The notes under the pieces: generated by a model | The model's input: the letters and a program-made list of their open reading frames with translations, nothing else | Told to the model about the DNA's origin: nothing | The model's database searches: none | Translations under genes and position numbers: made by a program | In this document: piece after piece, positions 25,861 to 38,739 of the stretch | How the letters are laid out: every line of letters begins with the position of its first letter | Position numbering within the stretch: position 1 is the first letter of the stretch | Source of the DNA: Cymbidium sinense | Lineage: Eukaryota; Streptophyta; Magnoliopsida; Asparagales; Orchidaceae | DNA: 64,000 nt | Reading direction: 5' to 3' | Assembly: GCA_021442155.1 (NCBI GenBank) | Contig: CM038229.1 | Coordinates: 91,793,716 to 91,857,715, forward strand

Positions 25861-28765
25861 CAGTTTAGGGTAATTCCATTGTTCTGAACTCAATGGCGTT
25901 GTCTGTTTCACGATCGGAGACCGTTTGGTTTGAGTCGCCGCCAAATTGAGTCAATTTCAGCTCGATATGCGCGTCACCAATTTCGCTCGCTCGATTTTCA
26001 TGCGGACTCGTCCGAATTGAGTGTGAACATTCTTATTTGATAGATTTCAGTATTTCGAAGCCAATGGAATGATCAATTTGTGAACGGAGATTGTTTGTTC
26101 CTCATTGGTGTCTCCTGACCTTGATATGCGTGCAGGCGCGTTAATGACTCAAGCGTTTGATTGGTTGCTCATCAAGTCATCCAATATTTATATCGTGATC
26201 AATTTCGATGTTCTGAACGCTGTGGCAAAGTCTGTTCATCGATCGGAGGTCATTTGGATTAATTTTGGCCACGTCTAGTGCATTTCACCGATTTGCGTGT
26301 TGTTCTTCCTCACGATATTTGCACTGATTCGTCAATTGAACAGGCGGTCTCATTTGATAGATTTTTATATTTTGAAGCTAACGGTATGATCAATTTAATG
26401 AACGGATGTTGTTCGGACATCGTCGCAACTTCCTGATTTCTATATGCGTGTCGACACATTGATAGCTCAAGTGCTTAATCGATTGATCGTTGATTTTGCA
26501 ATATTTATATTCTGATCAATTTCAACGTTCTGAATGCGAAGAAGTCCGTTAATCGATCGGAGTTAGTTTGGTCATCGTCGCAGCTTCCCGACTCCGATAT
26601 GCATGTCGACACATTGATAGCTCGAGCGCTTAATCAATTAATCATTAGATTTTGCAATATTTATATTCTAATCAATTTTGACATTTTGAACACGACGACG
26701 AAGTCCGTTCGTTGATCGGAGATCGTTTCAACCATTTTTAGTGATGTCTAGTGCATTTTGAACCCCGATTTGCGCACTGTCGCTTCTGAAGTCAATCGAA
26801 TTTAACTTGTGGACTTGTCTTGATTTATGACACATATGTGGAGGTCAACAATTACAAATCCAATATAACTCACAGTTTGCTTAAGAAAATTGCAAGAATA
26901 GAAGAATGAAAGATAGATCAAAATGGATAATGTGAAGCTCAATATATAATATTTTAGGTTATATGCATTTATAACTATCTTAGAAATTTATATGAGTTCA
27001 TTGGCATGAATCAATTTTCTCACAACTTAACATATTATTTTTATTTATTTTAAATAATGATAATGAAGTTAATTTATATAAATTTTTATCTAATTAACAT
27101 TCAATTATATGTTTCATATATAGCATTTAAATTATCAAAATAATAAATAATAATAAATTATGACTATTAAATATAATTAGTTTATATACTTAATATAATT
27201 AAATATTTTAATTTAATTTTAAGGTTATATGATAACTAACATATGTATGATTATATATAAATTATATCATAATATTTAAATGTAATATTTCAAAATTAAC
27301 AAAAATATGTAAAATTTTATATTTTAGTCAAAGATTTTATAATCAAGAAATTTATATATAATTTCATCTCCAACAGATTCTTTGAATTTTTTTCCTTTAA
27401 TTTGATAGGTTCAATGACCCATGTTTGATTAAAATTTAATTTAATATGATTTTTCAAACATTAGTTGATTTTAATAATGAATGCATGCTACATGCTATGA
27501 ATATATTAATAGTCATATTTAATTACTTTTTACTTGCCCATGTGAATAACAAAATTTTGCGAGTTTGAATTTAATATTTATTTAATATAAATTATATTTT
27601 TATTGAATATTAAATTATTATATGATAAAATGACGTTAGAATAATATATTTTTTGGAATAATTCAAAATGATCTTCTTGCTCATAAATAGCCCACATTCT
27701 CTACATGAAGTATTTTTCATTCAAATTCAAAATCCCTCCAAGAAATCTAAGAGAAAATTTCTTAGAATTTCCTTCCAAGTGTTCTCCAAATATTGCAAGA
27801 TCAAATCATTGTTTTGGAAGCTTCAACATCTTCAACTAAGCAAACTTTCTGAAATTACTTGAGTTTATTCTCTTGATCTTAATCCCTTTTAGTTGTTCAA
27901 ACTATTTTCACTATCTAATTATTCTTTCCAATTTATACTTTTTGGTGGATTAGTCTTTGGACATCAAAGTCTAAGGTTTTTCACATCAAAGTTTCTTCAA
28001 TCATTTTTTTGTGAAAAACTCTTATGATAGTTTGTAAGATTTATTTCAACTTAATGAAATTTTTATCTTCCTACAAATTTCTTTTAATTTCTTGAAATAT
28101 TTCTTCATTAGTCTTATTTAAAAGATCATTTATTCTTAGATCTATTTTAGAAGTATATTTTAAGCATTTTAAATTAATTTATTGTGCTGAAATTAGTTTT
28201 ATATTTGCTAAATATCTCTTTTTAGTTAAAAGCTTACTAGCTTACTTAGATCTATCATATACTAATTTTATTTAAGTATTTTGTGATCACGTGCATTAAT
28301 TGAAAGCATCTTTTGGTTAAAATAAAATAAATTATTTCTTGCTGAAATTTATTTTATTATGCAAAAGAATATTGTTAATTTATTTTGAAATCATTTTTAT
28401 TTTAGCCTACAAATTATAATAACATAAACATCTTAGTATGATCACTTTAAGATTATTATTTCTTATCAATAAGTGAGCATTTTATCTTGCCATATTTTAA
28501 GTTGTATTGATCAAGATCACTTTTGAATTAGATAGCTTGGCATATTTGTGAAGATTTATTTTATCAAAATTTATTATTTTGTATTTTTCTTTTTTTGCTG
28601 TAAAATTTTATATTGGAGTTGTACTCTCCCCGTTATAGGAGAGTACTATTTGTTAGCTATTTTGTATTTAGTGGATTCTAGGTGGTGGCGTGCGTGACGA
28701 TTTTGGGGTTTGGCCAAATCACGTAAAAATTGTGTGTCTACTGTCTCTCTTTACTTGACTGTAGT
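25861..28765 (+). mobile_element. LTR-like unit 2, adjacent to gag
   Basis: Second copy of the unit at 23,013-25,860, highly similar through the AT-rich middle and the 3' third; most positions are offset by 2,955 bases. It continues without the AT run into an AT-rich leader and then gag at 28,907, so it is the better candidate for the 5' LTR of the gag element. A convincing primer-binding site was not found; 'attggtttaacatcc' near 28,873 is only a weak match to an initiator-Met site. Confidence 0.65.
27683..27689 (+). promoter_or_regulatory. Putative LTR TATA box, unit 2
   Basis: ATAAATA in 'tcataaatagccca', at the same place in the repeat as the unit 1 box. It would drive transcription toward the gag remnant. 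Confidence 0.5.
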
Positions 28766-28906
28766 TTTATTTTTGCTGCTTTAAGAATTGTATCTTGTCA
28801 TTATAAAACTAAGAATTAATTTTCTACTAAAACTTAAAATTTAATATTTAAGTTTTAAGTTTAGGCTATTTTATTGGTTTAACATCCAAGAGTAGATCTT
28901 TTCACT

Positions 28907-30470
28907 ATGCCACAAGGTTTTCCAAAGAGTTCACTACCAGAGGGACAATCCACTCATAGACCACCACTTTTAGATAGTGTACCATTTGATTATTAGAAAA
29001 ATAGAATTAGTATATTTTTAAGAGGTCAAGATGCACGCATGTGGTATATGTTGATACATCAATATCATACACCCACAGTAGAAGTAAATGACATTAAAGT
29101 AAAAAAAAATTTTGAGGAATGGACTGTAGCTGAAAGAGAACTTGATGTATTAAATGCTAATACTTTACATTATGCTTTATTACCTGATTATTACATGAAA
29201 ATTTCTATGTTAAGTGCAGCAAAAGAAATACGGTATAAACTCATTATAACTTATGAAAGAACTAGTGAAGTTAGAGATGCTCACATAAATAGACTTGTTC
29301 ATAAATATGAGTTATTTCATATGTCTCCTTCTGAATCTATTTTGATATGTAAACTAGATTCATGAAAATAATTAATACATTGCATTCTCTTTGAAAAATA
29401 TATAGGAATCAAGACTTAGTCTATAAGATTCTTAGATGTCTTTCAAAAAAATGGGAAGCTAAAGTAACAGCTATCAGTGAAGCTAAGGATTTATCTACTT
29501 ATCCATTTGATCAGCTTTTGGGTTCTTTAATAACACATGAATATGTTATTGCTCAAAGGGATAAGATGGATAACACAGTAAAAAGGAAGAAGGAGAAAGG
29601 AAAAGTCATTGCATTATAAGTTGATGATAGTGATGAGCATAATACCTCAAGCTCAGATTGTGATAGTGAGGAGGTAGTCATGATATCCAAAAGGCTTGGA
29701 ACTTTCTAAGAAAGAAGAATCAAAGGTATAAAAATTCTAAAAACTATAAATTTCAAATTAAGAAATTTCCTGTATGCGAAGGGATCGTTTGCTACCATTA
29801 TAAAAAGCTTGGACACATAAGAGGTTATTGTCCATAACTTGTTGAATCAAAAAAGAAAGAGATTGATATGGAAAGAAGAAAAAATATGAAGGAGAAAAAG
29901 TTCCATAAGAAGAAGAAGAAGAAGAAGGCTTTATGGGTCAATCCAAATTCAAATGAATCAAGTACTTGCTCATCCGATGAAGAGGTCAACATATGTCTTA
30001 TGGAAAATAGAGAATCTGACTTAGATTCCCAAGAGATATGTAATGATATATCTTATAATGAATTAGATGATGATTTTAATGATTTAGTTATTGAATATAA
30101 AAAATTAAAAAGAAAATACAAAACCTTAGAAAAAGAATATAAAAATTTATATATGCATTTTTGTGAATTAAAAAATGAATGTGATAATTTAAAAAGTAAA
30201 AATAATTCTTCATTAAATTGTTCCTTACTTGTATGTAAACTTGAAATATAGAATATCTTGTTAAAAGCAAGATTAGAGTTATGTTTGAAATCACAAGTTT
30301 ATTATAATGCTTCATCAAGTAAAATATTTAATAAAAATTATTTGCATCATAAACATCCCACTCATATACCTTATAATTATTGTGCTAAGCCATATGCAAA
30401 CACTAATATTTGGTGCAACTATTGTGATAGAAAATGGCATACTTCATTTGATTTTTATGCACGTAAATAA
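28907..30470 (+). pseudogene. Copia-type gag remnant
   Basis: The gag protein would package retrotransposon RNA. The frame starts MPQGFPKSSLPEGQS and soon meets a stop where a Trp of the 'Y-W-K' core is expected (near 28,996). The UBN2/gag-like helical region follows, with LNANTLHYALLPDYY near 29,150, then a frameshift near 29,365 and LVYKILRCLSKKWEAKVTA near 29,417. A CCHC knuckle with one Cys replaced lies near 29,790 (CYHYKKLGHIRGYC). A Lys-rich and acidic stretch then leads to a coiled coil (about 30,060-30,210) and a second knuckle-like word near 30,418 (CNYCDRKWH). The long gag with two knuckles and a coiled coil is like the SIRE/Maximus lineage. Protease, integrase and RT are absent because family A sequence begins at 30,508. 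Confidence 0.75.
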
Positions 30471-30507
30471 TAAAATACTAAGCAATCATCTTATGTAAGG
30501 GTACCTG

Positions 30508-33500
30508 TTAATCTCATTTTTAGAATGAGCTCTCAACACCTCCATCTTAGACATAGGACTTCTCTTAGACTTTAAGAATTCTTTAGTCCTAAGACACATC
30601 TAGTGATTAGGTGGACACTCCAACCTAACCCTAAAGACTTAGAAGAGTTAGCCATATGAATAGGTCATGCCTTAGGGGTGTTAGGAAAATCTCCTGCCAT
30701 TTATTCTTCTTTCAAGTCAAACTCCAAATCAATGCTATTTGATTTTATCAAACTCAAATCAATTCCATGAATCAATTCCGTGATTGAAAACTATAATTGA
30801 AACCCATAATCAAAATTTATCAAAATTCCTAAGCTCAAATTTCTTAAGTCCCTTTAATTTTCCATTAAAGGATATAGCCAAAATTATGATTCAAATCTTT
30901 GAGATTTTCTTATGATCCATTTATATTATCATTTATATTCCCATATATAAATGAAATATAAATTCAAACACATCAAATCAAACTCAAAATTCAAAATCAA
31001 TTCATGAAATTTTCTTAAGTCCCTTTAATTTTTCATTAAAGGACTTAGCCAAAATCAACCCTAAACCTTAATCAAACATATTCAAATCCTTTGGATTTTC
31101 TGAAAACTTATTTATATTCTCATTTATATTCACATATATAAATGAAATATAAATATAAATCTATCAAATCAAAGGCAAAAATTAAATTCTAAATTTAAAA
31201 TGTTTGAAATTCCCTTAAATCCCTTAATTTTTCATTAATGGATTTAACCTAAACTTTGATCAAACCTATTCAAACTCATGGGATTTTCTCAAAATATATT
31301 TGTATTCTCATTTATATTCTCATATATAAATGAAATATAAATATAAATCAATCAAATCCAATTCAAAAAACTAAATTTCAAATTACAAAATTCTCTTAAA
31401 TCCTTTAAATTCCATTTAATAGATTTAACCCAAATCATGATTAAACTCATTCAAATTCTTGACATTTTCTCATGATCAATTTATATTCTCATTTATATTC
31501 ATATATATAAATAAAATATAAATTCAAACAATCAAAATCAACTCCAAAAATCAAACTCAAATCCATTCAAAATCAAATCTAAGCCTTTCAAGTCAAAATC
31601 TTGAACTTAGCCAAATCACTTTCAAATCAAGCCAAACTCTTGATTTTCTCTCATGGTTCAATCAATCCTACAATCATGAGCTCATATATAAATCCAAACC
31701 TCAGTCAAACAATCAAAACCCAAATCAAAAATCAAACCCAAAACTCCTTCATATTCTTCCTTTGAATATGAAATTTTTAAATGGATCAAAATCCATTTGA
31801 CTTCAAACCACTTGTAAATGGATTTATATTTCAATCATAAGTCCATATACAAGATCAATCAACTTCAAATCAAGCTTTGACTAAGCCATTTGACCCACTT
31901 AGGCTCACTTGACCCAAAGTGACCTAAAGTACCCTTATGAGCCAACTTTTGATCCTAACCAAATTGGATAGAACCAAACTCATATATCCCTCTCATCATG
32001 ATCAACAATCACCATGAGATAATCAATCAATCAAATTGGGTCAAACTAAGTCAAACCTAAGGGTTGACCAAGTCAACACTTAACCTAGAATGAAACCTTA
32101 CATAGCCAAAATCCACCATAGGCCAAATTGATTGAAACCATTGATCCAAGTTCACTCATAACCTATGTTTGAACTTGACCAAGATAACATTTGAGCCTAA
32201 CCTAGCCCACTTGGCCCACTTGACCCAAGTTGACCCATTTGACCTAAAGGGCCCAAATGTGTCATAACTTGATCTAAGCCAAATTGATTGAAACCAATGG
32301 GTCAAGTCCATTCCAAATCACTTGTGGAACTTGACCAAAGCCTCAATTGGCCAACTAGACCCAACCTAATCTAATTGACCTTAGACCCAACATGACCTAA
32401 AGGGGTCATGTTGAGCCAAAATTGAACTTAACCAAAATTGATTAGAAACAAAGATACCAATCCACCCCATATGACTAACCAAACCTATACCTACCCTTGA
32501 CCTAACCCAAAGAGGTAGGTCAAATGGGTCAAATAGGTCAACTTTATCCATTTGACCTAACTGAGTCATATGAGCCAAAATCAAATATATACCAAATTGA
32601 ACCAAACCAAAGGCACCTAAATATTTCAAATGGTCATATGAACTTGACTCAACCCTTAGTTTGACCCAATTTGACCAATTGGTCAACTTGACCCAAGTTG
32701 ACCCATTTTGACCTAAATGGGTCAACATGAGCCAAACCCTACCAAATGGATTCCAAATCCATTGAAACTTGGCCAAACCTATTTTTGCAACATACCCAAA
32801 TTGAAAAAACATTAAAATGACCATTTTACCCTAAGGCCATAGAACAAATTTTGGCCTAGCCTATGGGTATTTTGGTCATACACTCATCATAATCACTTGA
32901 GACTTTTCTAAAAACTCAAGGGAACCTACTGATGAGTGGTACACCTAACCCAATGGGTTTGGGTCAACTCATTTGGCCCATGGACCAAACCCGACCCATA
33001 GCCTTGAAATTCAATTTACAAACTCCCCCTTAAGCTCAATTGGATGCACATGGGAGTTAGCATTCCACTCCTCTGGCCAAACCAACCATGTGTACATTTC
33101 AAACAACCCAAACAACTCATCCCATGGTGTTAATTGGATCAAAATGACAAGCTCATTGTCGGCCGTCTGATTGCCATAGGGGGAGATATACTCCCCCTAA
33201 TCCACTGAAATTTTAATTCACTCATACTCGATTGGAACTTAGAAACTCTTAGCAAACATCAAAGAGCTTTCCCAAGGCCCCTAGAGAGGATTTGAATCTT
33301 GCCTTTTTCAATTTTGTACAGTGCAAAATAGGGGAGGTCCTTTGAATTTGAAACTTCCTCTACACTTGTTCTTAACCTAATTCCTTCTACACTCATCATC
33401 CAAAGACCAATTCGAGCCTGCCCAAGCTTCCAATTGAGTTCCCACAGCAAGGAAGAACTCAATTCAATCAAAGCCGCAAGGGAGATCAAGAGGAGTTGGT

Positions 33501-33960
33501 CCACCCATTCATCCACTCAACCTCAAGACCTAGGAATTTCAATAGGGCTTCGTCTCCACTAGACGAAGCTACCTCATCGATCCCAACCGTCGGTGATCAC
33601 CTCCGGCGAGGTTAGTGATTTTTTGACCACTTAGATTGATAGGTGTTGGTCTTTTATGAAAGGAATTTTATTGCATGTGAAATCCACCGTTGGATTGGCC
33701 GCTCTAGTTCTCTAGATGGTGTGGGTTGAGTCTTGAATGAATCTATGATAAATTGGGCTCGAATCTCCCCTTGGATCATGGACGGTTCATAGTGATCCTC
33801 AGGGAAGAACTCAACCCATCTCAACCATCCATCTACACATTTTAGATGGACAACCGAGATCATTAGGCACATTTATATATCCTTTATCCGATTTATAAAC
33901 TGTGGGTGCATCCTCAATCGTCTGATCTTTGATCGGATGGCTATGGATAAAAGCATGTGC
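30508..33960 (+). repeat. Family A repeat, module 2 (copy 3)
   Basis: Direct copy of 1,337-4,440, including the opening 'cttagacataggacttctct' (near 30,546) and the ttgacc/ggtcaa array at about 31,880-32,750. It also keeps 'gggggagatatactccccct' near 33,179 and the 'cgtctccactagacgaagct' word near 33,550. A minus-strand frame of 147 codons at 32,381-32,824 falls in the word array and is a composition artefact. Confidence 0.8.
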
Positions 33961-34125
33961 CATCTACACAACCCATCTCAACCCATCTCAACCCATCTCA
34001 GCCATTCATCTACATATTTTAGATGGACGACTGAGATTATTAGGCATGTTTATATATCCTTTATCCGATTTATAAATCGTGGGTGCATCCTCAGCCGTCT
34101 GATCTTTGATCGGACGGCTAAAAAA
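33820..34125 (+). repeat. 177-base tandem duplication
   Basis: 'ttttagatggac', the following 'tttatatatcctttatccga' and 'gatctttgatcgga' occur twice with a spacing of about 177 bases (first copy near 33,840, second near 34,017). Three 'acccatctca' repeats lie at the joint near 33,970-34,000. Confidence 0.85.
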
Positions 34126-34129
34126 GTGT

Positions 34130-35770
34130 AGACCTCTCGATGAAGAGAGTATGATTTAAGTGTCGGTGAAATTTTCAGAAGGCAGATGGAATAGTAGATA
34201 AGACATTACCCAAAGATTTCATCCTCATTTTGGAGGACTTTAGGTCTGGCTCCAGGTTTCTTATAGGCGTAAGCACCTATAGTTAATTACCCCTCCTAAT
34301 ACTGTGAGAGAACTTTCGATTAAGGCTAGTCATTAGGCGCTAAATGCGTAGCATATAGGAGCAGCATGTGGAGTTTTAGAATTTAGGTTATGAATTTATG
34401 AAATTCATTATATTTAACTTAAAGCAGATGGTTGGGGAACGATGATGCGCCTGATCTAGATCCCATGATTTTGTCATCCCGGGCTTTCATGGTCCCTAGT
34501 CTACTTAGTCAGAGAAGGTAGTTGACCCAACCTGACTGAAGGATCCTTATCAACAACACATGGGTTACGTCATCCAAGCAATCCTTGTAGACCTAGGGTG
34601 GAGTTTATCTAAGGAGACAAGCTTAAGTCTACCTTAGCTAATAGAGAGCTTTTTGCCCAATCAAATGCATTCTATAATTCACAGCTCAAAGAGCAAAGCC
34701 GTTATGGAACATAATTTCTGGTGGCGTAATTTAGTAGTGTCATACAGGCTCAATCGTAACCGCTATTTATGTTGTGTCATTTTGTGGCAAAACCACGCTA
34801 ACAGAGAACATGGGTTACGTCCTTACGGGCTTAAGATTATTTGAATGTGAAAATAGTTATGTATTTGATTTGACATTGGCTCTTTGTGGGCAAAAGTTTT
34901 CTTAATTTATCACCCTCGACAAACGGTTGCGGATGAGTGGATGGATTTTACTTTAAATTTAAATAATTAATTTTATTTAATTTATATATATTTTTTATTT
35001 TAATATTTGATCATTTAATAATGATTTGACATTAGAATTTTAATAGATTATTATTATTATTATGAAAATCCCTTCAGTTGAAATATTCAGTCAACACGGC
35101 CATCATCGGGGTGGTTTATTATTTCGTTATTTCAGATCCTGTCGACTCTATTAATTTAATAATAGAGGATTAGATTTGTTATTATATGACAGAATTAGCT
35201 TCTCAGATGTTTTATTAGATTGAAGATATTATAATAACATCATTTGATTTTTAGATTTTATTAACCCGCACGATCCTAAGAAAGTAACCCATGACGTCCC
35301 GAGAATTTAAGCATTGATAGTGTCAAGGCCCATGAGGGTTATTTAGAATACTTGTATGAATTTTGAATAGATCAAATTAAATTGATAATTATTTTATAGT
35401 TTGTACCAGAATTCATCTCTTTCAAATAGTTGTATAAATTCTGAAGCACTTAAATTGAGTGATGATGGCTCCATAATTTATCTAAAATTAATTTAGTATC
35501 GCCTTCTGTTCACATGTACAATGTATCGCGAATTCGGTGGCATAGAAGATGTTTTAAATTGATCTAATATCTTATTAGATTTTTCAAATTAATATTTAAT
35601 TGATTCCAATTTAGCCTACGCAGCTTTTTCAGACAATAAAATTTGCACTTTAAATCTCTATGTCCGAGCACATGCAGGTGTATCTAAGAATGCCTTAATT
35701 AACATCTTCTGTTCGCTTGTACGATGTGTTGCAAATTCGGTGGCGTAAAGCATTTCAGCTCTTGTTCAAT
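34130..35770 (+). repeat. Family B repeat (copy 2)
   Basis: Direct copy of 19,652-21,150, similar from 'gacctct(t)cgatgaa' onward. It includes 'ggtttcttat', 'tctaaggaga', 'tctaccttagctaa' and, near its end, 'atctctatgtccgagcacat'. No coding sequence is visible. Confidence 0.75.
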
Positions 35771-36358
35771 TATTTAGATTAATATTAATTTGTATACATT
35801 TAGTTCATAGCTCATTGAGTTCTTTAAGTTTCAATGAAACTTAGCTCGTGATCGTTTAGAAGCTCGTAGACTCATCACAAGTCTCATTCAAATTCTTTTT
35901 GCTCTAAACAATTATATTTGATCCTTGTTCTAATCGAAGGATAAGCTTTCAAATCCACTATAAGTTTTGTTTATACTCATAGACAACTGTCAAGATAATC
36001 AGAAACTTTACTTGAACTTTATTCTTGTTAGAAGACAAATTCTCAAGTTCGTTAAAAATCTTATTTATGATCGTCAACAAGTTGTTGAGATCCCCTATAA
36101 GATCATTCTTATTTAAAGACTTTTAGAATTTCATATGTTTAATTTTGATTTATTTTTCTATCTAAGTTTACTTTGAGCTTATTAATACTTTTATTTGACC
36201 ATGTTTAGTCTCTTGTCAATCTAAATTTTGTCTTACATCGTCTAAGTATAAGGGTCGTGAGTTATTCGACCTTCCCGTGTTCTTGGCATAACGGTCTGTC
36301 TTTGTGACACTATGGTCATCATCTTCTACCTATTAATTCTACTGAGCATAACAGGGTT
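35771..36358. other. Interval with no recognised gene
   Basis: About 590 AT-rich bases between family B and the SH3 pseudogene. No repeat match elsewhere in the window and no coding frame was noticed. Confidence 0.4.
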
Positions 36359-37460
36359 TCAAGCACCTGCGAGAACACGATCTCTTCTTTCAATATAGTA
36401 ATAAGGAAACCAACCAACTTTTCCTTTGCATTCACCCTCTGCCCATTTGTTGCTGGAGACCTTCCGTACAACGGCATAGTCCCCAACTAACAAGTTGAGT
36501 TCGACATTAGTTTTAGCATGATATGACTGCATGACTTCTGCTAAAAGGTATCCTATGGAATCAGTCAACCCATTCACTGGATTAGAACTTAAAGTGCCAT
36601 TAGCTTCTTCATAGGATAGAGGAGGTGGCATGTAAGGTTCTGTAATTGAAGTTGAAGATGAAGATACTTCAATCCTTTGGCGCTCTGGAATAATCTCTCC
36701 TTCCAGTTGCTCAAGGATTTGCAGCACTCTTCGATGGAAGTTTTTTTTTTTTTTTGACTCAATCATTGCAATAAGCCGCTGTAAAGTTAATCTTTGTTGC
36801 CGAGCTTCTACAGAAGTCATTGCTGCAATAGCCTCATTACCTAAGATTGACATATTTGATTTCAACTCTAGAAGCTTGGATGCAACAGCTTCCACCTTTA
36901 AACTACTATCAATATTTCCAGGGGGCTTCCTTAACTTTCTGCTGGCGCCTTGAAACTTCAATAGCCTGAGCTTCAGCTTCCCTCCGAACTTTTTCATAAT
37001 GCTGAGCAAGATGTCGAGCACCCTCCAACGAAGCACCCATCACCATTACCTTTAATGGCTCTGCAACCTGTGCACCAAATGCCTTCAATAGGTTTCCACG
37101 TTCCTTTTTAATCTAAGAGCGAGCTCTTGCATAATATAATGCAGCTTTTCAAAGAATATTGCGACTTGTGCAAGTATTATCAACACCATATTTCCTGCTA
37201 TCTTCAGATAGTTTCATACCTATTTCAACCTGCTCAGATCCAGTAACAATATAACCTTCCACACTACGCACTAAATCCCTTTGGAAATGCTTTGCTGTGC
37301 ATGTTGAACTAGACAGCTTATCAAGTTTTTAGTGTTGCTGGAGTTCAAAGTCATCGGTAGCAACGTTGTCAGAGCTTCCATAAAATTATTTTAGGATAGC
37401 CTGCTGCTGTTTGGTGACCTGCTCCCTGAGTCTCATCGCCTGCTTCTTCATTGCATCCAT
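36359..37460 (-). pseudogene. Processed pseudogene of an SH3P2-like SH3/BAR-type protein
   Basis: An intronless copy of a plant SH3 domain-containing protein of the SH3P1-3 family, which act at clathrin-coated vesicles and autophagosomes. Reading on the minus strand, it starts MDAMKKQAMRLREQVTKQQ at 37,460. It continues through GYIVTGSEQVEIGMKLSEDS near 37,220 and GASLEGARHLAQHYEKVRR near 37,020. The SH3 domain has WAEGECKGKVGWFPY near 36,420. The length (about 367 codons) is that of the whole family protein, so introns are missing and it is a retrocopy. In-frame stops lie near 37,390, 37,330, 37,156 and 37,113. A frameshift near 36,917 and an A-run expansion near 36,738-36,755 also break it. 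The last SVSEVF-like residues are lost, and no poly(A) tail or target duplication was found. Confidence 0.85.
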
Positions 37461-37930
37461 GCACAAGAGCTCGGCCTACAACGATGGCTATGAAGACGGC
37501 AGTGGAGGGAATGGCCGGAGAGATACTTGCAGATCACGGCGCCGCAGTAGACGTCGTCCCTGAGGTAATGCTCTCCTAACAACCATAATGACTCTACCCT
37601 GCTTCGTCTTCTTCATAAACGATTTGCTCTGCAACATGGCTTACGTTGTCAAGCACCGGGAATCGATCAGCGGAGAAAGAGGAGAAAGAATGGGGGCAGT
37701 TGACAGTGCGGGACAGGACGGCAGCAATGTCCACATTCCATTTTGAAATGGGGAATCCCTGGTCGTCGTCTTCCACCTCATCATCGTGGGGATTCTGCTG
37801 GCGCTTCAGGCAGCTCTCCCAGTTTCCGTTTTCTCCACTAGAGCTAAAGATCAGCCAGAGAAAAGGGAACCGAGAGCCGGGATTAAGATTTTTTTTTTGT
37901 TCTTGCCTGTAGCCGAGACAAAGAGAGGCC
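37461..37930 (-). other. GC-richer segment upstream of the SH3 retrocopy, unrecognised frame
   Basis: Upstream of the retrocopy on the same strand lies a GC-richer stretch. It holds an open frame of 60 codons (37,594-37,776) reading MEDDDQGFPISKWNVD at its start; the frame also extends upstream without a stop to about 37,880. It does not match SH3P2 as I know it. It could be a 5' leader carried with the retrocopied transcript, a first exon of another gene joined to it, or unrelated sequence. Function unknown. Confidence 0.35.
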
Positions 37931-38204
37931 CCTTTTTTTTTTCTATTCGGTGTCTTTTGGCCGGTTGAGTAAAAGAAAAAGAATTGTATATTTTTTTAAT
38001 TATTATCCATACGGATTAGTATGGGCAAGATGATGTAGCAGCTCCTTATTTGCAAGATGGAGGTGAAGGCATGGGAGTGGGCGGCTGCGAGTTCTAAGAT
38101 ATTGACCGGTTATGATTAAGAGATAATTAGATGGATTTATCTCGAAATACTTACTAATTTCAATGAAATTTTAAGCACGATAACTTTAGTTAAATAAGAT
38201 GTCT

Positions 38205-38700
38205 ATTCTAAGTAATTTCGACATTCCAGACGCAATGGAGCAGTTCGTTTCACAATCAGATATCATTTCATTCAAGTCGGTGTCGAATCATGGTTAATTT
38301 CAATTCAAAATTGTGCATTATCTCTTCTCGGCGTTAAAATCCAAATTGAGCAAATAGTCTCATTTCGAGTTTCGGCGTTTGAGCTTACATCAATTTCATG
38401 AACGGAGGTCGTTTGATTATCGTCACATCTTCCACTCGATATGCATCAACATTAATAGCTCAGTCTTGTCGATTGCTCATTTTGTAGTATTTATATTCTG
38501 ATCAATTTTGACGTTCTAAATGTGACGGGGAAGTCCGTTCATCGGTCGAAGGTCATTTCGACTATTTTCGGTGACGTCCAGTGTGTTTTGAGCCCTGATT
38601 TGCACACTGTCACTTTCGAAGTCCGTCAAATTCGACTTGTGGGCTTGACCCGACTCATGACATATATGTGGAGTCACATAAGCGTAGTGTATCATTGGTC
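38205..38700 (+). repeat. Third, partial copy of the LTR subrepeat region
   Basis: Diverged match to the beginning of the LTR-like units (compare about 25,880-26,860). Shared words include 'agtatttatattctgatcaa' near 38,492, 'gaagtccgttcatcgg' near 38,530 and 'acatatatgtggag' near 38,660. It is an isolated fragment; no gag follows. Confidence 0.7.
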
Positions 38701-38739
38701 CATCTTTGATCGGACCTTGATTTGACAACCTAAGTAAAG

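Noticed and set aside
24713..27862. Two nearly identical 64-codon frames at 24,713 and 27,668
   Set aside because: They lie just after the TATA-like box in each LTR-like unit, so their conservation reflects the recent repeat duplication rather than protein selection.
28873..28887. Possible initiator-Met primer-binding site (attggtttaacatcc)
   Set aside because: Only about 7 of 12 positions agree with the usual TGGTATCAGAGC, too weak to define the LTR end.
32381..32824. Minus-strand frame of 147 codons
   Set aside because: It lies in the ttgacc/ggtcaa word field; the Trp/Gly/Leu-rich product is a translation of repeated words and is not kept in the other repeat copies.
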